NCBI GenBank assembly: GCA_047967505.1
Contig: CM106541.1
DNA length: 64,000 bases
Direction: 5' to 3' (one strand)
Origin: Dipteris shenzhenensis
Taxonomy: Eukaryota; Polypodiophyta; Polypodiopsida; Gleicheniales
The notes beneath the pieces were generated by a model that searched no databases, was not told where the DNA came from, and saw only the letters and a program-made list of their open reading frames with translations. The position numbers and the translations under genes were made by a program. Positions 1 through 9,330 of the stretch are shown in pieces (positions within the stretch are counted from its first letter, which is position 1; each line of letters begins with the position of its first letter).

Positions 1-179
1 AAGACTTCTATGGATGGTGTAGGTTGAGATTTGAAATTCTGAGTCTTTACTAATTCAATGCTAATGGAGAAAAATGAACTGCCTGAATCTAAGAGAGCTA
101 GAGTTGGTGTGTCATGGATGTGTGTGTTAAGTGTGGTGATGAATTTGTTAATGACCAGGTGGAGGATTGAATTTACGAA

Positions 180-941
180 TCACCCCCCAATGAAGATCCG
201 CTTAGGTGTTTCCCTGAATGTTAGCCAGAGAAGCAGTTGTGGAATCTGTGACATTGATTTATATGTTCTGAGGGTTGTTTGGTCTTCTTCATGGTGGTTT
301 GCGATAATATTTGGCAACATGTCCATACATGTCATAATTGAAACAGCTGGGTCATCCTTGGATGTCACGAGCATACGGCGGTCTTTGACGAAATTGAGAA
401 TTCTCAATATCAACATCCATGGGAACTACCAATTCAATTGTTGATTTCATGTTGGGAGTGAAAATTTTTATTGATCACTTGGTGTTATCTAATGCGATGT
501 TCACTTCGATCCTCTGTGCACTTTGAATTGCTTCATGGAAAGTTCTCGGGCACTGGTCTCTTTCACGTCGTGAAATGTCATGATGAAGTCTCAGCCACAA
601 AAAAATAGTTTCATTTCCTCTGCCATGTTGGGTTTTGCTCTTAATAAAAGTTGATTCATTTTGACCCTGATTTAAGCTACTGACCAATTCATTGTTGTGA
701 TGTTCTAAATTTTGCACTTAATGCAATGCCGATTGTGTCAAGTTTGTCTGTTCAAAATCTTGAATTAGTTTATCATGTAACAAAGTCCATTGTATCGTAT
801 TGTTTCTGGTTGTTGAGAGTACTAGGTCGATGTGATTCCTTCTAATACTATACGAATTTCGTGTGCCTTTTGAGGATCATCCCATTGCTAGTACTCACTC
901 ACGTTCGTGAAATGACCAATCCATAAAATTATGTCTTCAGT
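180..941 (-). pseudogene. Ty3-like retrotransposon gag relic, 3' part
   Basis: Read on the minus strand, this segment has the look of a Ty3/gypsy capsid: WIGHFTNVSEY, a stop, QWDDPQKAHEIRIVLEGI, then YSQQPE, followed by an Arg-rich stretch (SRRERDQCPRTFHEAIQSAQ) that matches the usual end of the capsid. Downstream, at 345-301, is a degenerate zinc knuckle, CFNYDMYGHVAKYYR, in which the second and fourth metal ligands are Tyr instead of Cys. Several stops and frame changes show that it is dead. It continues the gag reading at 3597-3940; the two halves are separated by the LTR element at 942-3596. The assignment to Ty3-type gag is inferred from motif order; no reverse transcriptase is attached. 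Confidence 0.65.
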
Positions 942-1271
942 TGGTAAGTATGATCAAGGGCTTGCTCTATGGTGTATGTGTGCATCTAGGGGAGTCACAT
1001 GTGTGTTTGTGTGTGTTGTAAAGGCACATCAAGTGCTATGATGTGTCTAGTGTGTGACGTAAGTGATGATGTAAGACAAAGGGAATCCCACTGATGTAGG
1101 GATTGATTCCCACTGATTGAGGAGATGATTGTGGAGCCTTGGTCAGAGGTCATCAGTGATGTCAGTGATCATGTAAGAGGTGCCTACATATGGACCTCAC
1201 CTTTCTTCATTCCAATAAGCAAGAATTCTCATTTTGTGTTCACTTCATGCTTTCCCTTCAATTCTCCATCA
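942..1271 (+). repeat. 5' LTR of gag-only element
   Basis: Direct repeat of 3262-3596. It starts TGGTAAGTATG and ends CTCCATCA, so it has the TG...CA ends of an LTR. The start is uncertain by a few bases because the 3' copy has two extra G residues (TTGGGG against TTGG). Confidence 0.85.
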
Positions 1272-1283
1272 TGGTATCAGAGC
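1272..1283 (+). other. Primer binding site, initiator tRNA-Met type
   Basis: TGGTATCAGAGC lies immediately after the LTR terminus CA. This 12-mer is complementary to the 3' end of plant initiator tRNA-Met and is typical of plant Copia elements; it fixes the element's orientation as plus. Confidence 0.9.
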
Positions 1284-2112
1284 ACTATGATCCTCCTTGA
1301 GCCCATATGTGCCACATCATCTTCTTCTTCTCCATCATCTTCTTCTTCTTCTTCTTCACCATTTCTTCCCAAAACTTGCTAGAGCTTGTTCTTCCTTGTT
1401 TTTCCGCCATTCTCCAAATCCTCTGAGTTGGAGATACCCTTCGTATGGGCAAACTTTCACCTGCAAGGAATTGAAGAAAGATCGTCGCTGCTGGTCGCCA
1501 TTCCCCGAAGATCGTCGAAACTCCCTTTCATGTATTCTCTGTCTCTGCTCCACCTTTCTCTAATTTCTTTTAGGGGAAGCTTCTCCATACCTTGGGCTAT
1601 CTTGTGTTGAAATTTGAGCAGCAATGGCTGTATATTCGAGGAGAACAGAGCCAAAAACCAGTCGATTTTGATGACGTTCCAGCCAGCAACATCACGTGAA
1701 ATTTTATCTGACCTCTACACCAGAAATTTGCCCATATGTGAGCTTATATTTGAGCTAGAAAGCCCTATTTTCTTTGCTCTGAAGAAGGAGATACAAGCCC
1801 TCCAAGATCAAGCCTCTATTTTGGATAGTTTTTGACAAGGTTATGAGTTTGATGCTACATTAGATGCTACTTTAGCATTTCTAATGTTTTAAAGTGTTGA
1901 ATAGCATCAGTACAACTGTGGCTACAGCTTTGCTTTAAGATGCTATACCTAGATACTTTCATTAAGTCACCTCTATGAAGCATGCAAGTGAAAGCATCAT
2001 TGATTTGTAGTATGGAATTTGGTTACAAGCCTTTACTACTCTAAATGCTTGTATTTTGAAGCTCTAGCCTTGTAAGAGAGTAGACACTGCCCATTCTGGG
2101 TTAGACCCTCTC
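1284..2112 (+). other. Long untranslated leader of gag-only element
   Basis: About 830 bases between primer site and gag start. It holds a CTT/CAT microsatellite (about 1315-1360) and no long frame in the gag register. It is alignable along most of its length with 52190-53235: shared blocks include the AGGAATTGAAG block, AAAAACCA..TGGATTTTGA, TTTGATGCTACA, and GAGTAGACACTGCCC just before the gag start. It may carry packaging or translation signals, but that is inference. Confidence 0.6.
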
Positions 2113-2936
2113 ATGGCTACCATCTTGAATATGGATAAGTTCAATGGTAAAGGCTTTCACACATGGCAGATGAAGGTTAAGTTTGCATTGATGAGGGAAA
2201 AACTCTGGGGGCTTGTCAAACTGGCTTCAACTTCTTCTTCAACAGCCTCTAATGCTGGAGAATCCTCAACTCCAACATGCCCGGCAAGAGATCTTGCTAG
2301 AGAGGAGAAAGCCTATGGCATCATTGCTCTTGCCTTAGGAGATGACTATATTCATCACATCTCTGATTTAGAGTCTCCTTCAGAAGCTTGGTAGAAGCTT
2401 GACATTATTTTTTGTGCTAGCTCTCACATCTCAAAATTGTCACTTAAGATTGCTTTCTTTGAATTGAAGATGGTTAGTGGCACTCCTTTGGCTGCTCATG
2501 TCAATCATATGCGGAGTCTCATGACTCAACTTGCTTCTATCAACTCTCCAATCACTACAGATGATGCAATGGCAGTGTTGCTCAAAAGTATGCCTGAAGA
2601 TTATGATCATGTTGTTACCACTTTGAAAAATCTTCCTAATCCTCTAATCTTGAATGTCTTATTTCTGCTCTTCAAGAAGAAGAAAGGCACATGGAACTCC
2701 GGAGAGGCAATGACACAGCATACCAGAGGGGCAATGACACACCCTATGCCATAAAAATTCAAACGGGCAAGTTTTCACCTTGCAAACATTGTCGGAAGAC
2801 TAATCACGTCTCAAAAGATTGCTTCAAGATCAATCCATGCAAACATTGTGGCAAAAACAATCACCATGAAAAGTATTGTAGAGCCAAAAAGGAAGAAGCT
2901 ACAAAGTCAGAAACTGCCAATCTACTTTCATTTTGA
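2113..2936 (+). pseudogene. Copia-type Gag with two CCHC knuckles
   Basis: The start ATG at 2113 opens MATILNMDKFNGKGFHTWQ, the typical N-terminus of plant Copia Gag (DUF4219/UBN2 region). One in-frame TAG at 2392-2394 follows SEAW; the same frame then continues through the UBN2-like part (MRSLMTQLASI, SMPEDYDHVVTTLKNLPNP). A one-base frameshift near 2640 moves reading to the third frame, which gives SNLECLISALQEEERHM and two zinc knuckles, CKHCRKTNHVSKDC and CKHCGKNNHHEKYC. The frame stops at 2936 with no protease following. The protein would bind and package RNA in a virus-like particle. One stop and one frameshift mean this copy is probably not functional, although the LTRs are young. Confidence 0.8.
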
Positions 2937-3261
2937 TGAGTTTCCACATGATGAAGACTATGCTTTTTAGGCACTTTGTCTTTTTTGTTTATCATCACTT
3001 GGTCAAAATTTTGAGGTTCTCTGCCTGAAGTAGTACTCCAAAAAGAATACGTTATGTAAATCACCTCTGGTCACCATATGATGTAGACCATGTGATATGT
3101 GTTTTGACTGTCCCATTTCTGTAAAACTCACACCCTTGGGAACCCTTGCTAGCATGAGATCCTAGCCATAGACTAATCCTTGACCACCATGAGATGGCAT
3201 GAGAAACTATGAGACTAGATGATTCCTTGACACTGCAAGAGGCAATCCCTTGAGGGGGGTT

Positions 3262-3596
3262 TGTTGGGGTAAGTATGATCAAGGGCTTGCTCTATGGTGC
3301 ATGTGTGCATCTAGGGGAGTCACATGTGTGTTTGTGTGTGTTGTAAAGGCACATCAAGTGCTATGATGTGTCTAGTGTGTGACCTAAGTGACGATGTAAG
3401 ACAAAGGGAATCCCACTGATGTAGGGATTGATTCCCACTGATTGAGGAGATGATTGTGGAGCCTTGGTCAGAGGTCATCAGTGATGTCAGTGATCATGTA
3501 AGAGGTGCCTACATATGGACCTCACCTTTCTTCATTCCAATAAGCAAGAATTCTCATTTTGTGTTCACTTCATGCTTTCCCTTCAGTTCTCCATCA
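3262..3596 (+). repeat. 3' LTR of gag-only element
   Basis: Second copy of the 942-1271 repeat, preceded by the polypurine tract GAGGGGGG at 3252-3259 and ending CTCCATCA. The Ty3-like gag relic resumes directly after it. Confidence 0.85.
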
Positions 3597-3940
3597 ATTA
3601 GCGCTTGATTCATTTGTGACAATTGAGTGAGCACGATGTTCAATGTGTGAAAAATTTGTTCCATCATGTTTTGGTCTATATGCATCTGTTGACTTTCGAA
3701 ACTTTGTTCCATTGTTCTCTTGACCCGATGTGCCGAAATGGGAGAGCAGGACGTCTGATGAGAATATCCCTGTATTAGTCTTTCTCTCCCCAAAAGCCCC
3801 TTTCTCCCATGATCACCTCGATGTCCCTTTAACCATCCTCTTGCATGGCGTAAACACTTGGGTGGTTCAACTGCCAGTCCTCGTGCGTTGACGCCTGTGA
3901 GACCAATGTGTCTGACATGTGGTTGACATCTGTCGAGCAT
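3597..3940 (-). pseudogene. Ty3-like gag relic, 5' part
   Basis: On the minus strand an open frame begins near 3940 and includes MEQSFESQQMHIDQNMMEQ and FHTLNIVLTQLSQMNQALI, a coiled-coil-like N-terminal stretch often seen in front of plant Ty3 capsids. It runs into the 3' LTR at 3596, and the capsid continues at 941. It is therefore the 5' half of the gag interrupted by the gag-only element. Confidence 0.5.
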
Positions 3941-4237
3941 CGGTCACAATATTCCATAGGTACTAAAAATGGTCATAGGTCCATTTTCGCCTTCATGAGA
4001 AGTAGGCAAAAAAAATGAAGTGTCCCATCTTTTGAAATCTCGTTTGAAAAAACTCGCTTTCAATTGGCATTGGCAATTAAAAACCCTTCAAAAATTGGCA
4101 TTGGAGTTATGCCAACCACAAAGGTATACATTGTAGCAAAGTATGAAGAGGCGATGCGCGCGTTCAACTTCCACGTCGTTACTAAAAGAACGTGCATGCG
4201 GTTGTCGGGGAAACTGCATGGCCACCCTTCTCCCACA

Positions 4238-4280
4238 GAAGAAGAAGAAGACGACGACGACGACGACGACGACGACGAAG
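4238..4280 (+). repeat. GAA/GAC trinucleotide microsatellite
   Basis: A run of GAA followed by about ten GAC units, about 40 bases upstream of the start codon of the 571-residue gene and so probably in its 5' leader. Frames through it encode acidic or Thr runs and are not credible proteins. Confidence 0.85.
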
Positions 4281-4317
4281 CAGAAGGGGCTGTGGCTGGA
4301 AGCAGTAGAAGGAGGCT

Positions 4318-6033
4318 ATGGCGGCCACTTCTGCAGCACCTCGTCCCCCTCCTCCTCTCGTTCCTCGGACCTCCACAAATCCCATGACCAAACACAAGCA
4401 GCAGCCTCCCAAGAAACATCCCCAGCACCACCACCATCGCTCCTCCTCCTTCGACCGCCACCACCACCACCTCTACTTCGGCCGCTCCTCCTCCAATGTC
4501 ACCCACCACCTTCGCCAACTCGTCCCCTCCCACTCCTTCCACCCCTCCCTCCACTTCTCCCACCCCCCCTCCTTCCACCGTAAGGCTTCCTCCATCACTG
4601 GCTTCCTCGAGAGCGAAGGCCGTCCCTCCCTGCACCGCCCTCCTCGTCCCCTCACAGCCCCCGAGCTTTACTTCGGTCGCCGCTCCTCGAATGTCACCGA
4701 CTACCTCCGCTGTGCGCCTCCCTCCCACCTTGGCCTTGATGCTAATTCTAAAACTTTGCCTTATTTCGGCCGACTCGCTACTGCTGTCACCGATCCCTCC
4801 AAATACCCCGACCGTGACACCAATGCGTCCATTATCTCTCATTGGTCCGACGGCAGCAGGCCTGGTAGTGCACGCCTCCCCGTCTGCCCCCAGCATGTCA
4901 GCAAAGAGACTCTCTTCCACGCCCTCTCGGCCAGAGGAGATTACAGCGGTCGCCGCCCCACGGGCATCGGTTCGTTGCTAAAACAGCAGCACATCTGTGA
5001 TGACCTCGCTCCCGATCATCTCCAGGGATCGGACACACCGCCCAGTCCTACCAAGACGGCCTCCTCCCAGGATCTCGCTAATCGCCACACGACTCAACGA
5101 TATACAGAACGAGCCCAGGGTTTGGAGGCATACCAAAGCAAATGTAACCCTGCAAAAGAACCCGTCAACCTTGAGGGATTTACTACCGACCTCACCTTGC
5201 CAGTCGATTCGCTCGTAAACTCATCTAGCCAGTTTCAGAAGAGCGAAAGTTTCTTACTTTCGAACGATCCCAATAGGACGGACGTGAACAGTTGGTCAAC
5301 ATCACCAAGGAAACAAGCGAAGTGCTCGGATACATTAGGACCACCTCCCAGCGAAACCCGAAATTTTTCAGCCTCCAGCATAGGAAGAGGTGAACAGGAA
5401 GGTAGACCCGACACTGTTCCAGCCACAGGATCTGTCGCAAAGTTGAAACGACCGCCATTTCCGCCAAGACATACTCCAGGGAAGGATGCTTGCGGTCCTC
5501 CATCAACACGACCTGCATCGGCGAGAAGTTCTTTATCTGATCGGTCCCAGTGCCGAGAAACTTGGAGCAGGAAGAAACGGACGCCAGAAGAGTATAAGCG
5601 AAGTGAATCCAAAAGCATCCGACCTGAACAATCGGCCGCTAGCAAGTCATCTGCAGAGACTTCCAGAGACGTCCACAAGAAATCCAGCTGCCTTGATCGG
5701 GACACCAAGGGCGACGAACAAAAGATAGATCTAGCTTCCAGCATTGAACATCAGGAACTAGAAGCATCGACCACAGCGACTGCTGGAGACCTGAACGACT
5801 TGAGGGAGTCCGTTGCACAATCTGGCGGTGTGTGTGATGACGGCTCTTCTGAAGGCGTAGATCAACTTGATTCTGAAAAGCTGGCGTTTGTATCCAAATG
5901 GGTGGAACAACCTCACGACTGGACTGGTGAAGCCAAAGATAGAGAGAGAAACAGACCCTGGCCAAAGGCTGCCGACAAGATTGTAGATCATTCGCGTCGT
6001 TCCACTTCTATCACCAAGTTAAAGTTATGGTAA
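4318..6033 (+). CDS. Uncharacterised Ser/Pro/His-rich host protein, 571 residues
   Basis: A single uninterrupted GC-rich frame in an otherwise AT-rich, stop-riddled region, which makes it the best host-gene candidate here. The chosen ATG has a strong plant context (GGCTATGGCGGCC) and gives MAATSAAPRPPPP. Visible features: a Pro-rich N-terminus (1-45) with His-rich patches; three copies of a short motif, YFGRSSSNVTHHLR (about residue 53), YFGRRSSNVTDYLR (about 121) and YFGRLATAVTD (about 148); a long Ser/Thr/Lys/Arg-rich disordered middle; and a basic C-terminus ending RSTSITKLKLW. No catalytic domain, signal peptide or membrane span is visible. The frame could have further 5' exons. An AATAAA lies about 135 bases past the stop. 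I do not recognise the family; the absence of decay suggests it is or was recently under selection. Confidence 0.6.
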   Translation: MAATSAAPRPPPPLVPRTSTNPMTKHKQQPPKKHPQHHHHRSSSFDRHHHHLYFGRSSSNVTHHLRQLVPSHSFHPSLHFSHPPSFHRKASSITGFLESEGRPSLHRPPRPLTAPELYFGRRSSNVTDYLRCAPPSHLGLDANSKTLPYFGRLATAVTDPSKYPDRDTNASIISHWSDGSRPGSARLPVCPQHVSKETLFHALSARGDYSGRRPTGIGSLLKQQHICDDLAPDHLQGSDTPPSPTKTASSQDLANRHTTQRYTERAQGLEAYQSKCNPAKEPVNLEGFTTDLTLPVDSLVNSSSQFQKSESFLLSNDPNRTDVNSWSTSPRKQAKCSDTLGPPPSETRNFSASSIGRGEQEGRPDTVPATGSVAKLKRPPFPPRHTPGKDACGPPSTRPASARSSLSDRSQCRETWSRKKRTPEEYKRSESKSIRPEQSAASKSSAETSRDVHKKSSCLDRDTKGDEQKIDLASSIEHQELEASTTATAGDLNDLRESVAQSGGVCDDGSSEGVDQLDSEKLAFVSKWVEQPHDWTGEAKDRERNRPWPKAADKIVDHSRRSTSITKLKLW

Positions 6034-6560
6034 GATCCATTGACAAGACAACTGTGTAACATTTCCTGAAATAAGAAAAAGTCCATGGGATTGTACTGAA
6101 CTCGTCTAGGCCGTGGCTATCAATATTGGCTTGCTAATGTCCATGTCCCTCTCGGGTCCTCTATGTGAATAAATTCACATCGTATATGGATATGTTTGTG
6201 CCGGGTATTCTGTTAGCACCCCAAAGTGGTCCGTGGAGAGGGGTCCGGGGTTCTTCATTTTACTATTGGTGGAGGATTGAATATTTATGCAATGAGCATC
6301 CAGCGTCATTAAGATACATAAGCCAATTTAATTTTATACTGTTCTTTTCGGCAAAATTTCCTTCATCAACGATGGTTTAGAAAAGGTATAATGGTGATTT
6401 TCATGGAGAGGACAAACCTAAATCCTTTCACAAACATCGACAAGTCTCTTAGAGTATTCCTTTTTCAATTTAAAAATTATTTAGGTTCTAATAAACCCTT
6501 GATGATGATAAGAATCATGTACAAGCTTGTTTAGTCCATTTACCTTGCATTGAAATTAAG

Positions 6561-6720
6561 GTACCAAATTCAATAGACATTAACTCACTTAGCCCTATAG
6601 TACCAACCCAAGGATTCCACCACCTACTAGCCTATGCAATACCATCCATACATAGGCTAGTAGACGGTGGAATCCATGGCTTGGTACTATAGGGCTAAGT
6701 GAGTTGATGTCTATTGGTAC
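6561..6720. repeat. Fold-back (long inverted repeat) element
   Basis: Left arm 6561-6636 and right arm 6651-6720 are near-perfect reverse complements, separated by a 14-base loop. Both arms contain the block CACTTAGCCCTATAGTACCA, in opposite orientations. The hairpin would have a stem of about 70 bp. This could be a small fold-back MITE or a hairpin RNA locus; no clear target duplication is seen. Confidence 0.85.
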
Positions 6721-7248
6721 TAGCTTATTCAATACCATCCCCAAAAAAAAAAAAAACCCATCCATACATGCTACTATATCATAATCATATATGTAAAGGA
6801 GATTCCAATTATGTTGTGAATCTTCATTAACCTTTTATAAAGCTATTGAAAAATAAATACAACAATCACTAGGATTCAAACCTATTCCTAAGATGGTATA
6901 TCTAAAGTGAATGTTGAGCCTAACCTATCCTAAAAGATTTCCTTCAAAAGAGAATGTTGAGCATGACGTATCCTAAAATACTTCCTTGAAAGAAAATGTT
7001 GAGCTAACCTATCCTAAAAGATTTTCTTGAAAGAAAGGAAGGAAAAAATTTACAAGTCACACCTTGGATTCCATAGCTATGACACGTTTCCAACTTACAT
7101 TTTGAATTTTCTATTTTGAAAGCCCATCCCTAGGTTCAGGATTCTTGTAATTAATGCATTTTCACATTTCTACGCATGTATGAGGTCAATTATGAGTGTA
7201 ACATATGTGTAATATTGAAGTGTGTACACAAGTGTAATATGATATTGT
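6721..7248. other. AT-rich intergenic DNA
   Basis: A run of A residues near 6743, and short repeats of a phrase like GTTGAGC..AACCTATCCTAAAAGATT at about 6910-7030 (three imperfect copies, roughly 50-60 bases apart). No gene is seen. It ends with ATTGT, the target duplication of the next element. Confidence 0.5.
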
Positions 7249-7505
7249 TGACAAAATATGAAGAGGAGAGAGGAGAAGAGTGGAGATGAGGAGAGAGGGC
7301 ACAGCTAGAGAGCACACCACAAATGCCTAACTGTACACTAGATTTAGTTGAAAAAATAGAATATATACAAACCCATTTAGGGTTAGGGTTAGGGGATCTA
7401 ACCCTTTCCTTTATAGCACTCTATTTGGTTAGTGCTATGCACATATGATCACGTGATGGTGCTATCCACACATGATCACATGATGTTGAGCGTGAACTCT
7501 CAACA
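7249..7505 (-). repeat. 3' LTR of minus-strand Copia element
   Basis: 257-bp direct repeat of 14497-14759. It contains a telomere-like run, TTTAGGGTTAGGGTTAGGGG, at about 7377-7396, also present in the other LTR. Ends on the element's own strand are TGTTGAG and TTTTGTCA. Confidence 0.95.
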
Positions 7506-7836
7506 CCTTCCCTCAAGATCAACATCATGAAGTAGGCCTTTCCTCAAGATGATGGTTCTAGGGAATTGAAGAAGGACTGAACATTACATTCCATCACACC
7601 CCTTTAATGGGAATGTACTTCCTCTATGTCAAACCAAGAGCTAGTCAATGTTTCTCGAATAGCTCTTCACCACGTGGTTTGGTAAAGATGTCTGCAACAT
7701 TCTCTTTGCTATCACAATGCTGCAGTTGATGTCACCTAGTAACACTCTTTCTGTGATGAAATGCTCTCTGACATCAATGTGCTTTGTCCTAGAGTGATAT
7801 ACTGGATTCTTGGCCAATGCTTGAGCCGATTGATTA

Positions 7837-9294
7837 TCACAGTATATTGTTGTTGGCTTTTAACTCATCAAAGTAATATGTTTCTGACAATAGTCTTCTG
7901 AGCCATATAGCCTCACATGCACCTGTAGTGAGTGCCCTATATTCTGCTTCAATCAAAGACAAAGAAACAGCTAGTTGTTTGTTTGACAACCATGATATAG
8001 CACCTTGACTAAGGAAAAATGCATATCCCTGTGTCAATCTCCTGGTCTCATGATCTCCGGCATAGTCACTGTCACAGTATCCATGCAACCATGGATGACT
8101 TCCTCTGTATTCTATCCCAAACTGTTTTATACCTCTGATGTATCTCAAGACTCTTTTGGCTGCATTCCAATGAGACTGTTTTGGATTTGCCATAAACTGT
8201 GCAAGTGAGCTTACTGCATAACAAATATGTGGCTGAGTGATAGTCAGATATATAAGAGATCCGATGAGCTACCTGTAGCACCTATCATTGACTGTAGGCT
8301 TTTCTGAATCTTTTGTAAGTTCCAAACTCTATTCCATGGGAGTGGCTGCAATCTTGCAATCTGCCATATGAAACTTCTTCAGAAGACTGTCAACATACTT
8401 GAGCTGACTCATAAATATGCTATCTAAATCTCTCCAGAACTCAATTCCAAGACAATAGTGCATAAGTCCAACATCTTTCATGTTGAACTCTGCAAATAAG
8501 TCTTGTTTTAGTTTTCTAATGAAGCTATCATTGCTTCTTGTCACAATGAGATCATATACGTACAAAAGTGCAATAGTAATGTCTTCCCCTTGAACTTTGT
8601 AGTAGAGAGTATGATCTGCATTGGACTTCATGTATCCCAAATCATCAAAATACTTGTCAATTATGTTGTACCAACTTCTGGGTGCTTGCTTTAAGCCGTA
8701 GAGACTTTTCTTGAGATGGCAAACCTTATTCTCATTTCTTGGTTCAACATATGCTGGTTGTTGCATGTAGACTTCCTTGTCTAGGTAATTATTGAGAAAT
8801 GCATTCTTGACATCGAGCTGATACACATTCCATCTGCTGAGTGTCGCTAGTGATATCAAGAACCATATGGAATCCATGTTTGCTACTGGAGCATAAGTCT
8901 CATCATAATCTTGACCATATTGTTGTGCAAATCCTTTTGCAACTAGTCTGGCTTTGTATCTCTGAACACTGCCATCTAGATTGTACTTCACTTTGTATAC
9001 CCACATGTTTGCTATGGCCTTCTCTTCTGATGGAAGGTCACATAATTCCCAAGTATTATTCTTATACAAAGCATCCATTTCTTCATTCATATCAGTTTGC
9101 CATTCTGGCTTGTCTACTGTGTCTTCGAAGTACACTGGCTCTTCTATAGCCATGATGGTAGTCATAAGAGCATAGTTGGTCGTTTTCACCTGAATTGCTT
9201 TGCCTTTCTGAGCATATGTCAATCTAGCTGGAGGTCTACTTTCCCTAGTAGACCATCTGAGCTGCTGTGGCTCTGCTTGGGGTGTTGTTGGCAA
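7837..9294 (-). pseudogene. Copia reverse transcriptase and RNase H (broken)
   Basis: The minus frame 9294-8329 starts in the linker (PQQLRWSTRESRPPARLT) and holds the Copia reverse transcriptase: [61 protein letters not shown]. The catalytic box reads LLYVYDLIV, not YVDDL: the first of the paired Asp residues is Tyr, which should abolish polymerisation. After a stop at about 8329 the RNase H follows at 8193-7837 (YCDSDYAGDHETRR, SLIEAEYRAL, ACEAIWLRRLL) with its acidic residues in place. The enzyme would copy the element's RNA into DNA in the cytoplasmic particle; this copy cannot. Confidence 0.9.
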
Positions 9295-9330
9295 TTCTTG
9301 CTCTTCTTCATCAACCTGTTCTATAGATGA

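Larger units (their letters stand above)
942..3596 (+). mobile_element. Gag-only non-autonomous Copia-type LTR element (TR-GAG-like)
   Basis: A 2.65-kb element with two near-identical 330-bp direct repeats, an initiator-Met-type primer site directly after the first repeat, one gag-like coding region with two zinc knuckles, and a polypurine run (3252-3260) directly before the second repeat. There is no protease, integrase, reverse transcriptase or RNase H between the knuckles and the 3' LTR. This is the layout described for terminal-repeat retrotransposons with a GAG domain. The LTRs differ at only about four substitutions and a short indel, suggesting a fairly recent insertion. It lies in the Ty3-like gag relic, which reads on the opposite strand on both sides. 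I could not see a clean 5-bp target duplication. Confidence 0.85.

Noticed and set aside
4060-4920. 286-codon minus-strand frame opposite the start of the host candidate gene
   Set aside because: It is the antisense shadow of a GC-rich, Pro/Ser-rich coding region and shows only Gly/Val/Ser low complexity.
7377-7396. Chromosome end or telomere junction
   Set aside because: Only about three repeat units, inside an LTR and duplicated in the partner LTR.
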